Notes under the pieces: generated by a model
Database searches by the model: none
What the model was told of the DNA's origin: nothing
What the model saw: the letters and a program-made list of their open reading frames with translations, nothing else
Program-made: the position numbers and the translations under genes
From: Pseudonocardia halophobica
GTDB lineage: Bacteria; Actinomycetota; Actinomycetes; Mycobacteriales; Pseudonocardiaceae
DNA length: 64,000 bases
Assembly (NCBI RefSeq): GCF_027922425.1
Contig: NZ_BSFQ01000027.1
Coordinates: forward strand, 1-64,000
Reading direction: 5' to 3'
In this document: in pieces, positions 45,419 to 55,323 of the stretch
How positions within the stretch are numbered: the first letter of the stretch is position 1
How the letters are laid out: each line of letters begins with the position of its first letter

Positions 45419-46723
45419 ATGACGTCTCAATCATCCCTGCCAGACAACGTCGCGGCACCACCCACGGAGAACGCAGCACTCTCGCGTCGCTCCGTGGTGG
45501 CGGCCGGCACCGGGAACGCGCTCGAGTTCTACGACTTCGCCGTGTTCGCCTCGTTAACCCCGGTGATCTCGACGCTGTTCTTCCCCGCAGGAAACCCGGT
45601 CGCCGCGATCCTTTCTACGCTGGCGCTCTATGCCGTCGGCTTCGTGGTGCGCCCGGTGGGGGCCATCCTGCTGGGCCAGCTCGCCGACCGCCGCGGACGC
45701 AAGTTCACCCTCTTCCTCGCCCTAACCCTCATGGGCGTGACGACGGTGCTCGTCGGCGTCATGCCGACGTACGCCCAGGTCGGCATCCTAGCGCCCGCAC
45801 TGCTCTGCCTCGCACGGGTCCTGCAGGGCATCTCGGTCGGCGGCGAGTTCGGGACCGCCGCCACCTACCTCATCGAGCACTCGCCCCGGCACAAGCGCGG
45901 GCTCTACGGATCCTTCGCTGTGTTCTCCTCCGCGAGCGGCAGCGTGCTTGGCATCTTCGTCGTGCTGATGCTGACCATCTCCATGACCCAGGAGACGCTT
46001 AGCGGATGGGGCTGGCGGCTGCCGTTCCTCCTCGGCTTTCCACTCCTCGCCATCGGCATGTACCTGAGGTTCCGCCTGGCCGAGTCCCCAGAGTTCGAGG
46101 AGCTCAAAGCCGAGGGCACACGAGCGCAAAATCCGCTGCGCACACTTTTCCGCGAGCACTGGCGGGCCTTCCTGACGGTGCTGGGAATCAGCGTCGGCTA
46201 CCAAATCCTCTCAGCCACCATCCAAGGCTTCCTGCTCACCCACATCCGCACCGTCGTGGGGATGCCAGCTGTGCCTGCGCTGACCACGGTGCTGATCGCC
46301 GCGCTGTTGGGCCTTGGGATGGTGCTGGTCGTCGGGACCGTGGCGGACCGGATCGAGCGCCGGACGTTGCTGCTCATGGCGTGTGGGCTGGCACTCGTCC
46401 TGCCCCTCCCGTGCATGCTGATCATCAGCCTCGGCGGCTTCGGGCCTGTGCTGATCGGGCAGATCGTGTTCTGGATTCCACTCGCCATCTTCGGCGGGGT
46501 GGTTTCCGCCGTCTTCGCGGACCTCTTCCCGGCGCAGGTCAGGGCATCCGGCTTCGGCATCGCCTACGGCTTCGGAGTCGCGGGCTTCGCGGGCACAACC
46601 CCCTTTGTCGCCACCCTATTGGTCGACTCCTCGGGCACCGTGCTGGCACCGGCCTGGTACGTGATCGCCGCGGCCGCCGTCACTATGGTCGTCGTGGCGA
46701 CCGCGATGCGGCGGACGACGTGA
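45419..46723 (+). CDS. MFS transporter, metabolite:H+ symporter type
   Basis: A 434-residue transporter with about 12 hydrophobic segments. It has the MHS-subfamily signature of the ProP/KgtP type: start NALEFYDFAVFASLTPVIST, the loop GQLADRRGRKFTLFLALTLM and LARVLQGISVGGEFGTAATY, then HSPRHKRGLYGS. It probably imports the pathway substrate or an acidic intermediate by proton symport. It starts 22 bases after the LLM gene's stop, and its stop overlaps the next SDR start (GTGA). Confidence 0.9.
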   Translation: MTSQSSLPDNVAAPPTENAALSRRSVVAAGTGNALEFYDFAVFASLTPVISTLFFPAGNPVAAILSTLALYAVGFVVRPVGAILLGQLADRRGRKFTLFLALTLMGVTTVLVGVMPTYAQVGILAPALLCLARVLQGISVGGEFGTAATYLIEHSPRHKRGLYGSFAVFSSASGSVLGIFVVLMLTISMTQETLSGWGWRLPFLLGFPLLAIGMYLRFRLAESPEFEELKAEGTRAQNPLRTLFREHWRAFLTVLGISVGYQILSATIQGFLLTHIRTVVGMPAVPALTTVLIAALLGLGMVLVVGTVADRIERRTLLLMACGLALVLPLPCMLIISLGGFGPVLIGQIVFWIPLAIFGGVVSAVFADLFPAQVRASGFGIAYGFGVAGFAGTTPFVATLLVDSSGTVLAPAWYVIAAAAVTMVVVATAMRRTT

Positions 46724-47532
46724 GCGTGGGTCGGCTGACGGGGCGGACGGCAGTAGTCACGGGTGCGGGCTCGGGGATCGGCGCGGCCACGGCCGAGCTG
46801 TTCGCCCGGGAGGGCGCGAAGGTCGTCGTAGCTGATCTCGATAAGGCGACAGCCGCGGCGACCGTGGAGCGGATCCGCGACGAGGGCGGAGCAGCGGAAC
46901 CCTACGCGGTGGACGTCTCGGACTCCTCTGAGGTCGCCGGACTCGTCGCGTTCACCGTGGACACCTTCGGTAGCGTGGACGTGCTGCAGAACTACGCCTC
47001 AAACCGGGGAGTGGTCGCGCAGGACGTCCTGCTTGCCGCCGCCGATCCGGAGGTCTGGCTCCAGCAGCTATCCGTGGACCTGTTGGGCTGCATGCTCACC
47101 GCGAAGCACGTCCTCCCGCATATGCTGCGGGCGGGCTCGGGGAGCATCACGAACGCGTCCTCGCTGGTCGCGTGGCTCGCTCTGGAGGCCCGGCCGGCGT
47201 ACGCCACGGCGAAGGCCGGGGTGATCGGGCTGTCCAAATCCATCGCCGTGGAGTACGGCAGGCAGGGCATCCGGTGCAACGTCGTGGCTCCGGGCCCGAT
47301 TGTCTCGCCGGGCACCGAGGAGATGTACTCCGAGGAGCAGACGGCGGTAATGCTCGAGCACGTCGCGGCGCCGCGCCTGGGTAGGCCTGACGACGTCGCG
47401 CTGGCGGCCTTGTTCCTCGCATCGCCAGAGTCAACCTTCGTCAACGGGCAGGTGCTAGTCGTGGACGGGGGCATGTCGGCGTACGCGCCCATGGTCCCGT
47501 CGTTCCGCCGGTTGGCCGGCGGGGAGGAGTAG
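46720..47532 (+). CDS. SDR family oxidoreductase
   Basis: A 270-residue SDR. Cofactor motif VTGAGSGIGAAT and Asp in VVADLDKAT indicate NAD; the usual NNAG reads QNYASN, and the catalytic Ser/Tyr/Lys are in NASSLVAW and YATAKAG. C-terminal VDGGMSAYAPM is typical. GTG 46720 overlaps the transporter stop codon; a second GTG two codons on is also possible. Part of the degradative operon. Confidence 0.88.
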   Translation: MSVGRLTGRTAVVTGAGSGIGAATAELFAREGAKVVVADLDKATAAATVERIRDEGGAAEPYAVDVSDSSEVAGLVAFTVDTFGSVDVLQNYASNRGVVAQDVLLAAADPEVWLQQLSVDLLGCMLTAKHVLPHMLRAGSGSITNASSLVAWLALEARPAYATAKAGVIGLSKSIAVEYGRQGIRCNVVAPGPIVSPGTEEMYSEEQTAVMLEHVAAPRLGRPDDVALAALFLASPESTFVNGQVLVVDGGMSAYAPMVPSFRRLAGGEE

Positions 47533-47537
47533 GCGAG

Positions 47538-48506
47538 ATGCGTGTGATGGTGACCGGTGGCCTCGGGGTAAATGGGGCCTGGGTGGTGCGCGAGCTGCTC
47601 GACCGCGGCCACGAGGTCGGCATCTTGGAGGCCCGGGACGACACGTCGCTGATCGACGACGTCAAGGACCGGGTCGAACTCGTCGTCGCCGACGTCCGGG
47701 ACGCCGGACAGGTGGTCGAGGCGACGGCGAAGCTGGCCCCGGAGGCGGTGGTGCACCTGGCCGCGTTCGTCGATTGCGATCGGGACCCGCAGCTGGCGAT
47801 CGCGGTGAACGTCGGCGGTACAGCGAACGTCTGCGCGGCGGCCGTCGCCGCGCGCGTGCGCCGAGTCGTCTATACCAGCACGAAGGGGGTGTACGGGCCC
47901 AGTGTGGGCGACCGCGGCCATCCCACCTACGCGCCGATCCCCGAGCACGGAAAGCGGGTGTCGCGCGACATCTACCCGATCACGAAGGCCGCAGCCGAGG
48001 ACGTCCTGTGGTGGTACGGCCGCACGACCGAGCTCGAGGTCGCCGCCATGCGGTTCGCCACGATCTACGGACCCGGCAAGCTAGCCCGGCACGGCGGGGA
48101 GGGCTTCGGGCGGCAGATCTCGCTTTACAGCTCGATGCTGGAGCTGCCCGCCGCCGGGCGGCCGTTCGCCGTAGAGCGTGGCGCCGACGAGCGCAACGAC
48201 CTCGTCTACGTTCTCGACGTGGCGGACGCGATCGCGACGGTCGCCCTGGCCCCGGAGCCTTTGCAGCACAACGCGTACAACGTCACCGGCGGGGAGCCCG
48301 TATCGACCGCGGCGTACGCCGCCGCGATCCGGCGTCTGATTCCCGGAGCGGACCTGCGGGTCGGCCCCGGGCTGGACCCCATGGGCATGGGCGCCCCCTA
48401 CTACACGAGACTCGACGGGAGCCGTATGGCGACGGAATTCGGGTGGCAGCCCCGCTACGATCTGGAGCGCGCGCTGCGGGACTACCGCGATCGGGTCGCT
48501 CTATGA
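47538..48506 (+). CDS. NAD-dependent epimerase/dehydratase family protein
   Basis: A 322-residue extended SDR. The nucleotide site is VTGGLGVNGAWVVRELLDRG, the catalytic region TSTKGVYGPS and YPITKAAAED (YxxxK). Such proteins act on nucleotide sugars, but also reduce or dehydrogenate other alcohols, for example 3-beta-hydroxysteroids or dihydroflavonols; the cluster favours the latter kind. It starts six bases after the previous SDR stop and overlaps the next gene by four bases. Confidence 0.88.
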   Translation: MRVMVTGGLGVNGAWVVRELLDRGHEVGILEARDDTSLIDDVKDRVELVVADVRDAGQVVEATAKLAPEAVVHLAAFVDCDRDPQLAIAVNVGGTANVCAAAVAARVRRVVYTSTKGVYGPSVGDRGHPTYAPIPEHGKRVSRDIYPITKAAAEDVLWWYGRTTELEVAAMRFATIYGPGKLARHGGEGFGRQISLYSSMLELPAAGRPFAVERGADERNDLVYVLDVADAIATVALAPEPLQHNAYNVTGGEPVSTAAYAAAIRRLIPGADLRVGPGLDPMGMGAPYYTRLDGSRMATEFGWQPRYDLERALRDYRDRVAL

Positions 48507-49471
48507 GGGCGGCGCTGTACAGACGTCCCGGCCCGGCGAACGAGGTGCTAGAGGTCCTGGACCTGGAGACTCCCGAGCCCGGCCCAGAAGAGGTGCGGGT
48601 GCGGATCACCGTCTCGGGCATCAACCCGACGGACTGGAAGACGCGCGCCGGAACGAACCGGCGACGACCCGACGGGTTCCAGATACCCCACCATGACGGC
48701 GCCGGAGTGGTCGACGCGGTCGGCCCCGGCGTTATCGGACTGGCTGTGGGCCAACGAGTCTGGACCTACCTCGCGGCCTACCACAACCGTTGGGGCACCG
48801 CGGCCGAGTACGCCGTGCTGCCCGCCTCGCGGGTGGTTCCGCTGCCGGACGAGGCCTCCGATGAGCTGGGGGCATGCCTGGGTGTACCTGCGCTGACCGC
48901 CGCGCACTGTCTCGGCGGGAGCTTCAAGTCGCTGGAGGGGCGGACCGTACTCGTGGCCGGCGGCGCGGGCGCGGTGGGCCACTTCGCGATCGAGCTCGCC
49001 ACGTTCGCGGGCGCAGCGGTCGTGACCACCGTCAGCTCCGAGGAGAAGGCGGAGCTGGCACGGGCAGCAGGTGCGGATCATGTGCTGCGCTACGACGAAC
49101 CGGATGTGGCTCAGCGGATCGGTGACCTGGTTGGCGGGGTCGACCGCGTCGTCGAGGTGGCACCCGGCGCGAACATGGAGCTGGACCTGGCGGTCCTGAA
49201 CCAGGGCGGCACGATCTCCACCTACGCCGCCGAGCCGGAGCTGGTGCTTGCGGGCGGCCCGCTCATGAGCGGGAATGTGCGGCTGGAGTTCGTGCTGCTC
49301 TACGGCGTGTCCGCACACGAGCTCGCCGCGGCGGTGGGGTGGACGGCAGACGCGCTGGCGGCCGGGGCGCTCTCGGCGCTGCCGATCGCGGCCTACCCGC
49401 TGGAGCGGGTCGCGGCGGCGCAGGAGCACGTGGAGCAGGGTTTCGTAGGAAAGGTGGTGGTGCGGCCGTGA
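48503..49471 (+). CDS. Zinc-free NADPH:quinone oxidoreductase (MDR family)
   Basis: A 322-residue medium-chain dehydrogenase/reductase. Start MRAALYRRPGPANEVLEVLD, GINPTDWKTRAG, HHDGAGVVDAVGPGV and Rossmann VAGGAGAVGHFAIELA are typical of zinc-independent quinone/enone reductases; the zinc-binding Cys residues of alcohol dehydrogenases are missing. It likely reduces an alpha,beta-unsaturated carbonyl. ATG overlaps the epimerase stop and its stop overlaps the ligase start (GTGA). Confidence 0.88.
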   Translation: MRAALYRRPGPANEVLEVLDLETPEPGPEEVRVRITVSGINPTDWKTRAGTNRRRPDGFQIPHHDGAGVVDAVGPGVIGLAVGQRVWTYLAAYHNRWGTAAEYAVLPASRVVPLPDEASDELGACLGVPALTAAHCLGGSFKSLEGRTVLVAGGAGAVGHFAIELATFAGAAVVTTVSSEEKAELARAAGADHVLRYDEPDVAQRIGDLVGGVDRVVEVAPGANMELDLAVLNQGGTISTYAAEPELVLAGGPLMSGNVRLEFVLLYGVSAHELAAAVGWTADALAAGALSALPIAAYPLERVAAAQEHVEQGFVGKVVVRP

Positions 49472-51078
49472 CCGGAGGGCTGATCAGCGCGCTTACGCCG
49501 CTGTCCTTCCTGGAGCGCTCCGCAATCGTTTACGCCGAATCACCGGCGGTCGTGTACGGCGAGCGGACCTGGACCTACCGAGAGTTTGCCGACGAGGTGG
49601 CCCGCCGAGCGCGGGCGCTGCGTGGGGCTGGTGTCCGCCCCGGAGACCGGGTCGCCTACCTCATGCCCAACGTCCCGGAGATGCTGGTGGCGCACTACGC
49701 CGTGCCTCTCGCGGGCGCGGTGCTGGTGGCGGTCAACACCCGGCTTGCGGCGGCGGAGGCGCGCGCCATCCTCGACCATTCCGGCGCGACCCTGCTCGTA
49801 GTCGACGCCGCTTTCTCGAGCACGGTGGCCCCGCTGGTCGGATCGCTAGCGACGGTGCGGACGATCGTGGAGGTGGCGGACCCGCTGGGGCCGCCGACCA
49901 CAGACGGCGTCCCCGGAGCCGTCGCCTTTGCCGACCTGCCCGTGAACGGGACCGGTGAGCTCGTCTGGTCCGTCGAGGACGAGCACACCGCAATTTCGAT
50001 CAACTACACCTCCGGGACGACCGGTCGTCCCAAGGGTGTGGTCTATACCCACCGGGGTGCGTACCTGAACGCGCTCGGCGGGATGCACCACAGCGACCAT
50101 GACGCGGGCAGTGTCTACCTGTGGACACTGCCGATGTTCCACTGCAACGGCTGGTGCACACCCTGGGCACTCGTCGCGGCCGGCGGCACCCAGGTGTGCC
50201 TGCGCGAGGTGCGAGGGGACGCCGTCTGGGGCCTCATCAAACGCCACGGGGTGACCCATCTCAACGGCGCACCCACGGTGCTCACGACGATCCTGCAGTC
50301 CGCAGCGGGGCACGCGCTCGGCCGCGAGCTCGTGGTCACGACGGCGGGCGCGCCGCCCAGCCCGACCGTCATCCTCGGTATGGAGGACATGGGCTTCCGG
50401 ATCGTGCACGTCTACGGGCTCACCGAGACCTACGGGCCCTACACGATCAATGAGCATCAACGTTCCTGGGAGAGCTTGCCCCCGGAGCGGCGCGCCGTTC
50501 TGACGGCACGGCAGGGCGTCGGGATGGTGCAGGTCGACCGGGTCCGGGTGGTCGACCGCGAGCTCAAGGACGTGCCCGCCGACGGCGTGACGATGGGCGA
50601 AGTTGTGATGCGCGGCAACACCGTGATGAAGGAGTACTTCCGGGACCCTGAGGCGACCGCGGAGGCGTTCGCGGGCGGCTGGTTCCACTCCGGGGACCTC
50701 GGCGTGCTGCACCCTGACGGGTACGTCGAGCTGCGCGACCGGGCTAAGGACGTCATCATCTCCGGTGGCGAGAATATCTCGACCATCGAGGTGGAGCATG
50801 CCGTCGCGGCGCACCCGGACGTGCTCGAGGTCGCCGTGCTCGGTGTCCCCGACGAGCGCTGGGGCGAGCGGCCGAAGGCCTTCGTCGTCCCGCGGCCGGG
50901 CCGACTTCCCACCGAAGGCGAGCTCATCGCGCACGTGCGGGAGCACCTTGCGCACTACAAGGCGCCCCGCGAGGTCGAGATAGTCGACGAGCTTCCCAAG
51001 ACCTCGACCGGCAAGGTCCAGAAGTACGAGCTGCGGGAACGGGAGTGGTCCGGCGAGACCACCCGAATCCGCGGATGA
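49468..51078 (+). CDS. Acyl-CoA ligase (AMP-forming)
   Basis: A 536-residue acyl-CoA synthetase of the adenylate-forming family. The P-loop YTSGTTGRPKGVVYTHRG, motif YGLTETYGPYT, HSGDLGVLHPDGYVELRDRA and terminal Lys in KTSTGKVQKYELR are intact. It activates a carboxylate with ATP and CoA; family resemblance is to medium/long-chain or aromatic acid ligases. GTG 49468 overlaps the upstream stop. It provides the CoA activation step for the beta-oxidation-like part of the cluster. Confidence 0.92.
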   Translation: MTGGLISALTPLSFLERSAIVYAESPAVVYGERTWTYREFADEVARRARALRGAGVRPGDRVAYLMPNVPEMLVAHYAVPLAGAVLVAVNTRLAAAEARAILDHSGATLLVVDAAFSSTVAPLVGSLATVRTIVEVADPLGPPTTDGVPGAVAFADLPVNGTGELVWSVEDEHTAISINYTSGTTGRPKGVVYTHRGAYLNALGGMHHSDHDAGSVYLWTLPMFHCNGWCTPWALVAAGGTQVCLREVRGDAVWGLIKRHGVTHLNGAPTVLTTILQSAAGHALGRELVVTTAGAPPSPTVILGMEDMGFRIVHVYGLTETYGPYTINEHQRSWESLPPERRAVLTARQGVGMVQVDRVRVVDRELKDVPADGVTMGEVVMRGNTVMKEYFRDPEATAEAFAGGWFHSGDLGVLHPDGYVELRDRAKDVIISGGENISTIEVEHAVAAHPDVLEVAVLGVPDERWGERPKAFVVPRPGRLPTEGELIAHVREHLAHYKAPREVEIVDELPKTSTGKVQKYELREREWSGETTRIRG

Positions 51079-51110
51079 CCGGCCCACCACCCCCGAAGGA
51101 GCGGCGTGGC

Positions 51111-51377
51111 ATGACGACACAGAACCCGACGATCGCACCCCCGCGCGTCGTCGAGCGGGAGGCGGTGACGGCCGACGATCTGGCGGCCCTCTGCGTCGAC
51201 CTCGCACGAGACTTCCCCGGCTCCACAGCGGCGGACTTCCGGCGCTACCCGGTGCTTAGTGAGGGCGGGTGGTTCCTGGTGGTCAAGCACCAGCCCACTC
51301 TGCGTTCAGTGAGCCGAGAACCCTGGGACCTGTTCGGGCCGATCCGGCTCACCTCTCACGGGCTGGACCTCTCGTGA
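51111..51377 (+). CDS. Small hypothetical protein upstream of hyuA-like gene
   Basis: An 88-residue protein with ATG at 51111 preceded by AAGGAGCGG. It has no recognisable motif: PRVVEREAVTADDLAALCVD, RDFPGSTAADFRRYPVLSEG and PWDLFGPIRLTSHG. Its stop codon TGA overlaps the next gene start, so it is translationally coupled to the HyuA-like gene. It could be a small subunit of that enzyme, as acetone/acetophenone carboxylases have extra small subunits, but I see no sequence resemblance to those. Confidence 0.55.
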   Translation: MTTQNPTIAPPRVVEREAVTADDLAALCVDLARDFPGSTAADFRRYPVLSEGGWFLVVKHQPTLRSVSREPWDLFGPIRLTSHGLDLS

Positions 51378-53407
51378 TGATCGGGGTGGACGTCGGCGGC
51401 ACCTTCACCGACGTCGTGGCTGTCGACGGCGGCGAGATCCGGACGATTAAGGTCGCGACTGCGGCGCGCACCGAGGAGGGGGTTCTCGCAGGGGCGCGGG
51501 AGGCCGGCGTCGAGCACGCTACGACCTTCAACCACGCCAGCACGCACGGGCTGAACGCGGTGATCACCCGCAGGCTGCCTAAGGTCGCGTTTCTGACGAC
51601 CATGGGGCACCGGGACATCCTGGACGCCGGCCGCACCTGGCGTCCGGCCGAAGCACTGACCGATGCGCACTGGCGGCGCTCCTTCGGCGACGCCTCCCGT
51701 CCGCTCGTACCGCGTTACCTGCGCCGTGGCATCCGGGAGCGGATCACCGCGGACGGCGGGATCCTCATCCCGCTCGACGAGGAGCATGCCCGCGCCGAGC
51801 TGGAGGTGCTGAGGGACTGCGCGGTGGAGGGTGTAGCGATTTGCTTGCTCAACGCCTATGTGAGCGCGCACCACGAGGAGCGGCTGCGGGAGCTGGTGGC
51901 CGAAGTGCTCGGCGACGTGCCCTGCTCGATCTCCAGCGAGGTCTCGCCACTGGCCAAGGAGTTCGCCCGGTCCTCCACCACCGTCGTGGACGTGTTCATG
52001 CGGATCATCTATGACGGCTACACGTCGAGGCTGGACGCCGGTCTGCGCGAGGCCGGATTCCGGGGCGAGCTGAACTACGCCAACTGCGCCGCCCAGCTCG
52101 TGGCGGCGGACGTCGCGGTCGAGCACCCGTATCAGATCGTCTTCGCGGGGCCCGCCGCCGGGACCGTGGCGGGCGCCCACTTCGGTTCACTGATCGACGC
52201 TCCGAACCTACTGTGCGCGGATATTGGCGGGACCTCGTGCGACATCAGCCTGGTGACAGCGGGTGAGCCCAGTGTCGACACCACCTTCCAGCTCGAACAC
52301 GACTTGGTCGTCAACGCGCTCTCCACTGAGGTCGTCAGCATCGGCGCCGGCGGCGGGAGCTTGGTGACCATCAGCCCGGCGGGAGAGCTGCAGGTCGGCC
52401 CGGGCTCGGCTGGCTCCGTGCCGGGACCCGCCTGTTACGGGCGGGGCGGGGTTGAGCCCGCGACCACGGACACCATGCTGCTCATGGGGATCCTCGATCC
52501 CGACGGGTTCGCCGGGGGGCGCATGCGGCTGGACCCCGATCTGTCCCGGCAAGCGTTCGAGGCGCTCGATACCCCGCTGACCTTCGACCAACGCGTGGAC
52601 TACGCGTTCCGCACGGCTGTGGCGAACGTGGCCGAAGGGCTGTTCAACGTTGCCGTCAAGCACGGCATCGATCCCCGCGACTACAGCCTATTGGCTTTTG
52701 GCGCCGCCGGTCCGATGCTGCTTCCCGCGGCGCTGGACTTGATCCACGCAAGGGAGGTCGTGATCCCACCGCACCCGGGCCTGTTCTCCGCACTCGGCCT
52801 GGTCAGCTCCGACCAGGTCTACGGGGACAGCCGCAGCTCCTACACGATTCTGGAGCCGGGCGCCGCGGAGTCCATCGAGAAGGTGTACACGCAGATGGAG
52901 GAGCGGCTCGCCCAGCGCTTCGGCGACCGCGGCGAGAAGGTTCGGTTTGTGCGAACGTTCGACGCGCTCCTGGTGGGGCAGACCTGGGAGACCCCGTTCG
53001 TCGGGATCCCAGATGGCCCGATCACGCCGGAGACCGTACAGTGCATGATCGCGAACTTCCACGACGTCTACGAGCAGCGCACCGGCAACCGGTTCGAGGC
53101 GCTGCCCGTGCAGGGCGTGACCTACCGGGTCGAGGCGGTATTCGGTGTGGACAAGGTGGAGTACCCGCGAGTCCCCCGCCGGGAGACCGGTGGGCCGACG
53201 CCGAGCGGGGAGCTGCAGCTCCGCTACCTCGGACCGGAGCCGCTGCCTGCAGGGGAGTACCAGCGCGCCGATCTGCGGGCCGGCGATACCTTGGTCGGAC
53301 CCGCGGTCGTTCGAGAGCCGTTGTCCACCACGTTTGTGCCGCCGGACCACCGGCTCACCGTTGGCGAGTACGGCGAGCTCCACATCCGACTCGAGGAGGC
53401 ACAGTGA
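51377..53407 (+). CDS. Hydantoinase A / oxoprolinase family protein (HyuA-like)
   Basis: A 676-residue ATP-dependent enzyme. The N-terminal nucleotide motif IGVDVGGTFTDVVAVDGG, the acetate-kinase-like core LLCADIGGTSCDISLVTAGE and GAGGGSLVTISPAGELQVGP are clear. Family members form complexes with HyuB-type partners and hydrolyse hydantoins or lactams, or carboxylate ketones with ATP. ATG 51377 overlaps the preceding stop. Together with the next gene it could open a lactam ring or carboxylate a ketone intermediate. Confidence 0.9.
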   Translation: MIGVDVGGTFTDVVAVDGGEIRTIKVATAARTEEGVLAGAREAGVEHATTFNHASTHGLNAVITRRLPKVAFLTTMGHRDILDAGRTWRPAEALTDAHWRRSFGDASRPLVPRYLRRGIRERITADGGILIPLDEEHARAELEVLRDCAVEGVAICLLNAYVSAHHEERLRELVAEVLGDVPCSISSEVSPLAKEFARSSTTVVDVFMRIIYDGYTSRLDAGLREAGFRGELNYANCAAQLVAADVAVEHPYQIVFAGPAAGTVAGAHFGSLIDAPNLLCADIGGTSCDISLVTAGEPSVDTTFQLEHDLVVNALSTEVVSIGAGGGSLVTISPAGELQVGPGSAGSVPGPACYGRGGVEPATTDTMLLMGILDPDGFAGGRMRLDPDLSRQAFEALDTPLTFDQRVDYAFRTAVANVAEGLFNVAVKHGIDPRDYSLLAFGAAGPMLLPAALDLIHAREVVIPPHPGLFSALGLVSSDQVYGDSRSSYTILEPGAAESIEKVYTQMEERLAQRFGDRGEKVRFVRTFDALLVGQTWETPFVGIPDGPITPETVQCMIANFHDVYEQRTGNRFEALPVQGVTYRVEAVFGVDKVEYPRVPRRETGGPTPSGELQLRYLGPEPLPAGEYQRADLRAGDTLVGPAVVREPLSTTFVPPDHRLTVGEYGELHIRLEEAQ

Positions 53408-55323
53408 CCGCCCTTCGCGACCTGCCCGCCGGCGAGTTCGAGGCCCGCTACGGCGGAGACCGGTTCACTGCTGGCGTCCTCGGCAACCGGATGCGCTACA
53501 TTGTCGACCACATGTGCGCCGGCCTGCTGAATACGGCGTTCTCCCCAATCCTGCGGGACTGGTACGACTTCGGCGCCACCATCTCCGGCCCGCCCGAGCA
53601 GGGCTACCCGGTGAGCGCGGTGAGCAATTCCCTCGCTGTTTTCCTGGGTACTATGGGCGACGCCGTGCGGACCACAATCGTTGAGTACGGGCCGGACGAG
53701 GTGGCCGAGGGCGACGTGATCATCGCCAACGACCCCTACCGGATTGGCAACCACGTCAACGACCTGTGCTTCATCCGCCCCGTCTTCCACCAGGGCAGGC
53801 TGGTCTCCTTCGTGACAATCCGCGCACACCAGCTCGACATGGGCGGTGTCGTCCCCGCAGGTTTCAGCGCGACGAAGCGGAACTCATACGAGAACGGGCT
53901 GGTCATCAGCCCGATGCGGCTCTACGCGCAGGACAAGCCGGTCCGCTCGACCTTCCACCTGATCTTCGACAACGCCCGCATGGCGGCCCTGCTGCATCCG
54001 GACATGAAGAGCATCTACCAGGCCCTCCTCCTCGCGGAGCGGCTGATCCTGGAGAGCGTTGAGCGCTACGGCGTGGACGCCTACCTCGGGGCGATCTCTT
54101 ACACCTGCGACGCCTCCGCCGAGGCAATGAGCACTGCGTTGCGCGAGTCGCTGCCGGACGGGATCTACGAGGCCGAGGAGGGCATGGACGCGGACGGTGT
54201 CGACGACACCCTCACCTACAGGCTTCGCATGCGGATCGCGAAGCACGCCGACCGTGTCGAGGTCGACCTGTCTGGAACCTCCGAGCAGGCCCGAACGTCC
54301 ATCAACGCGTCCGCGCTCGACGCCAAGACTGCGGTCGTTGTCGGGCTGAAGATGCTGCTCGACCAAGCCTCGCCCTTCAACTCAGGATCGTTCCGCGCGG
54401 TCGACCTGGTGGTACCGCCCGGCACGTTCTGCAGCGCCACTCCGCCGGATGGCTGCGTGTTCATGTACGGCGAGGTCTCGATGCTCGTCCTCAATGCCGT
54501 CTACCGGGCGCTGTCCCAGGTACTGGGGGAGAACGCCGTCGGCGGGGACTTCGGATCAATGATGATGCACAACGCGAGTGGGGTCCGTGACGACGGCACG
54601 CCCTGGGCCGCGGTCGGGGACTGCGGCGGCGAGCACGGCCCGTGGGGCGCGAGCCGCGCGGGCGACGGGGACAGCTACTCGGTCAGCCAGCTCGTCAACT
54701 GCATCGACCCGGCCACCGAGGCGACCGAGGCGTCCGCGCCGGTGGTGCTGCTGCGCAAGGAGTACGCAGTGGACACCGCGGGCGCAGGAGCGCACCGCGG
54801 GGGCGCGGCCGTCCGGCGGGACACCCTGTTCCTGCTCGCAGGTGAGCACTGGTCCAGCCCCCTTCACACCCGCTCACCCAGCGGGACCGGGGTGCACGGC
54901 GGCGCCGACGGCGTCGCACAGGCCTGCTGGATGTTCCCTCCGGAGTCCTTCGACGTCGCCGCAGCGCAGGACCTACTGGGTACCGGGCCGGAGGTCTACG
55001 CAGGCTCCCAGCCGATCGGCGGCGTGCTGCACCCGGACACGAAGTGCCTGGACCCCGAGGGCGAGTACCACTACTTCGCCTCGAGCCCGCTCTGGCGGAC
55101 CACACCACGCACCATCTTTCGCTATCAGACGGCGGGTGGCGGAGGCTGGGGAGATCCATGGAGCCGCGATCCCGAGCGCGTGCTGCGCGACGTTCGGGAC
55201 GAGTACGTGTCGATCGAGGGTGCGCGGCGGGACTACGGCGTCGTCGTCGAGGGCGACCCGGCGCGGTACCCCGAACAGCTGCGGATCGACCACAAGGCCA
55301 CCGTTCTCCTGCGGGCCCGCTGA
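53404..55323 (+). CDS. Hydantoinase B / oxoprolinase family protein (HyuB-like)
   Basis: A 639-residue partner of the HyuA-like protein. Family blocks include EGDVIIANDPYRIGNHVNDL, HQLDMGG, LSGTSEQARTSINAS and the C-terminal YQTAGGGGWGDPWSRDPERV. In 5-oxoprolinase, caprolactamase and acetone/acetophenone carboxylases this subunit contributes the metal-dependent ring or carbonyl chemistry. GTG 53404 overlaps the HyuA stop codon; the next gene overlaps its stop (TGATG). Confidence 0.9.
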   Translation: MTALRDLPAGEFEARYGGDRFTAGVLGNRMRYIVDHMCAGLLNTAFSPILRDWYDFGATISGPPEQGYPVSAVSNSLAVFLGTMGDAVRTTIVEYGPDEVAEGDVIIANDPYRIGNHVNDLCFIRPVFHQGRLVSFVTIRAHQLDMGGVVPAGFSATKRNSYENGLVISPMRLYAQDKPVRSTFHLIFDNARMAALLHPDMKSIYQALLLAERLILESVERYGVDAYLGAISYTCDASAEAMSTALRESLPDGIYEAEEGMDADGVDDTLTYRLRMRIAKHADRVEVDLSGTSEQARTSINASALDAKTAVVVGLKMLLDQASPFNSGSFRAVDLVVPPGTFCSATPPDGCVFMYGEVSMLVLNAVYRALSQVLGENAVGGDFGSMMMHNASGVRDDGTPWAAVGDCGGEHGPWGASRAGDGDSYSVSQLVNCIDPATEATEASAPVVLLRKEYAVDTAGAGAHRGGAAVRRDTLFLLAGEHWSSPLHTRSPSGTGVHGGADGVAQACWMFPPESFDVAAAQDLLGTGPEVYAGSQPIGGVLHPDTKCLDPEGEYHYFASSPLWRTTPRTIFRYQTAGGGGWGDPWSRDPERVLRDVRDEYVSIEGARRDYGVVVEGDPARYPEQLRIDHKATVLLRAR

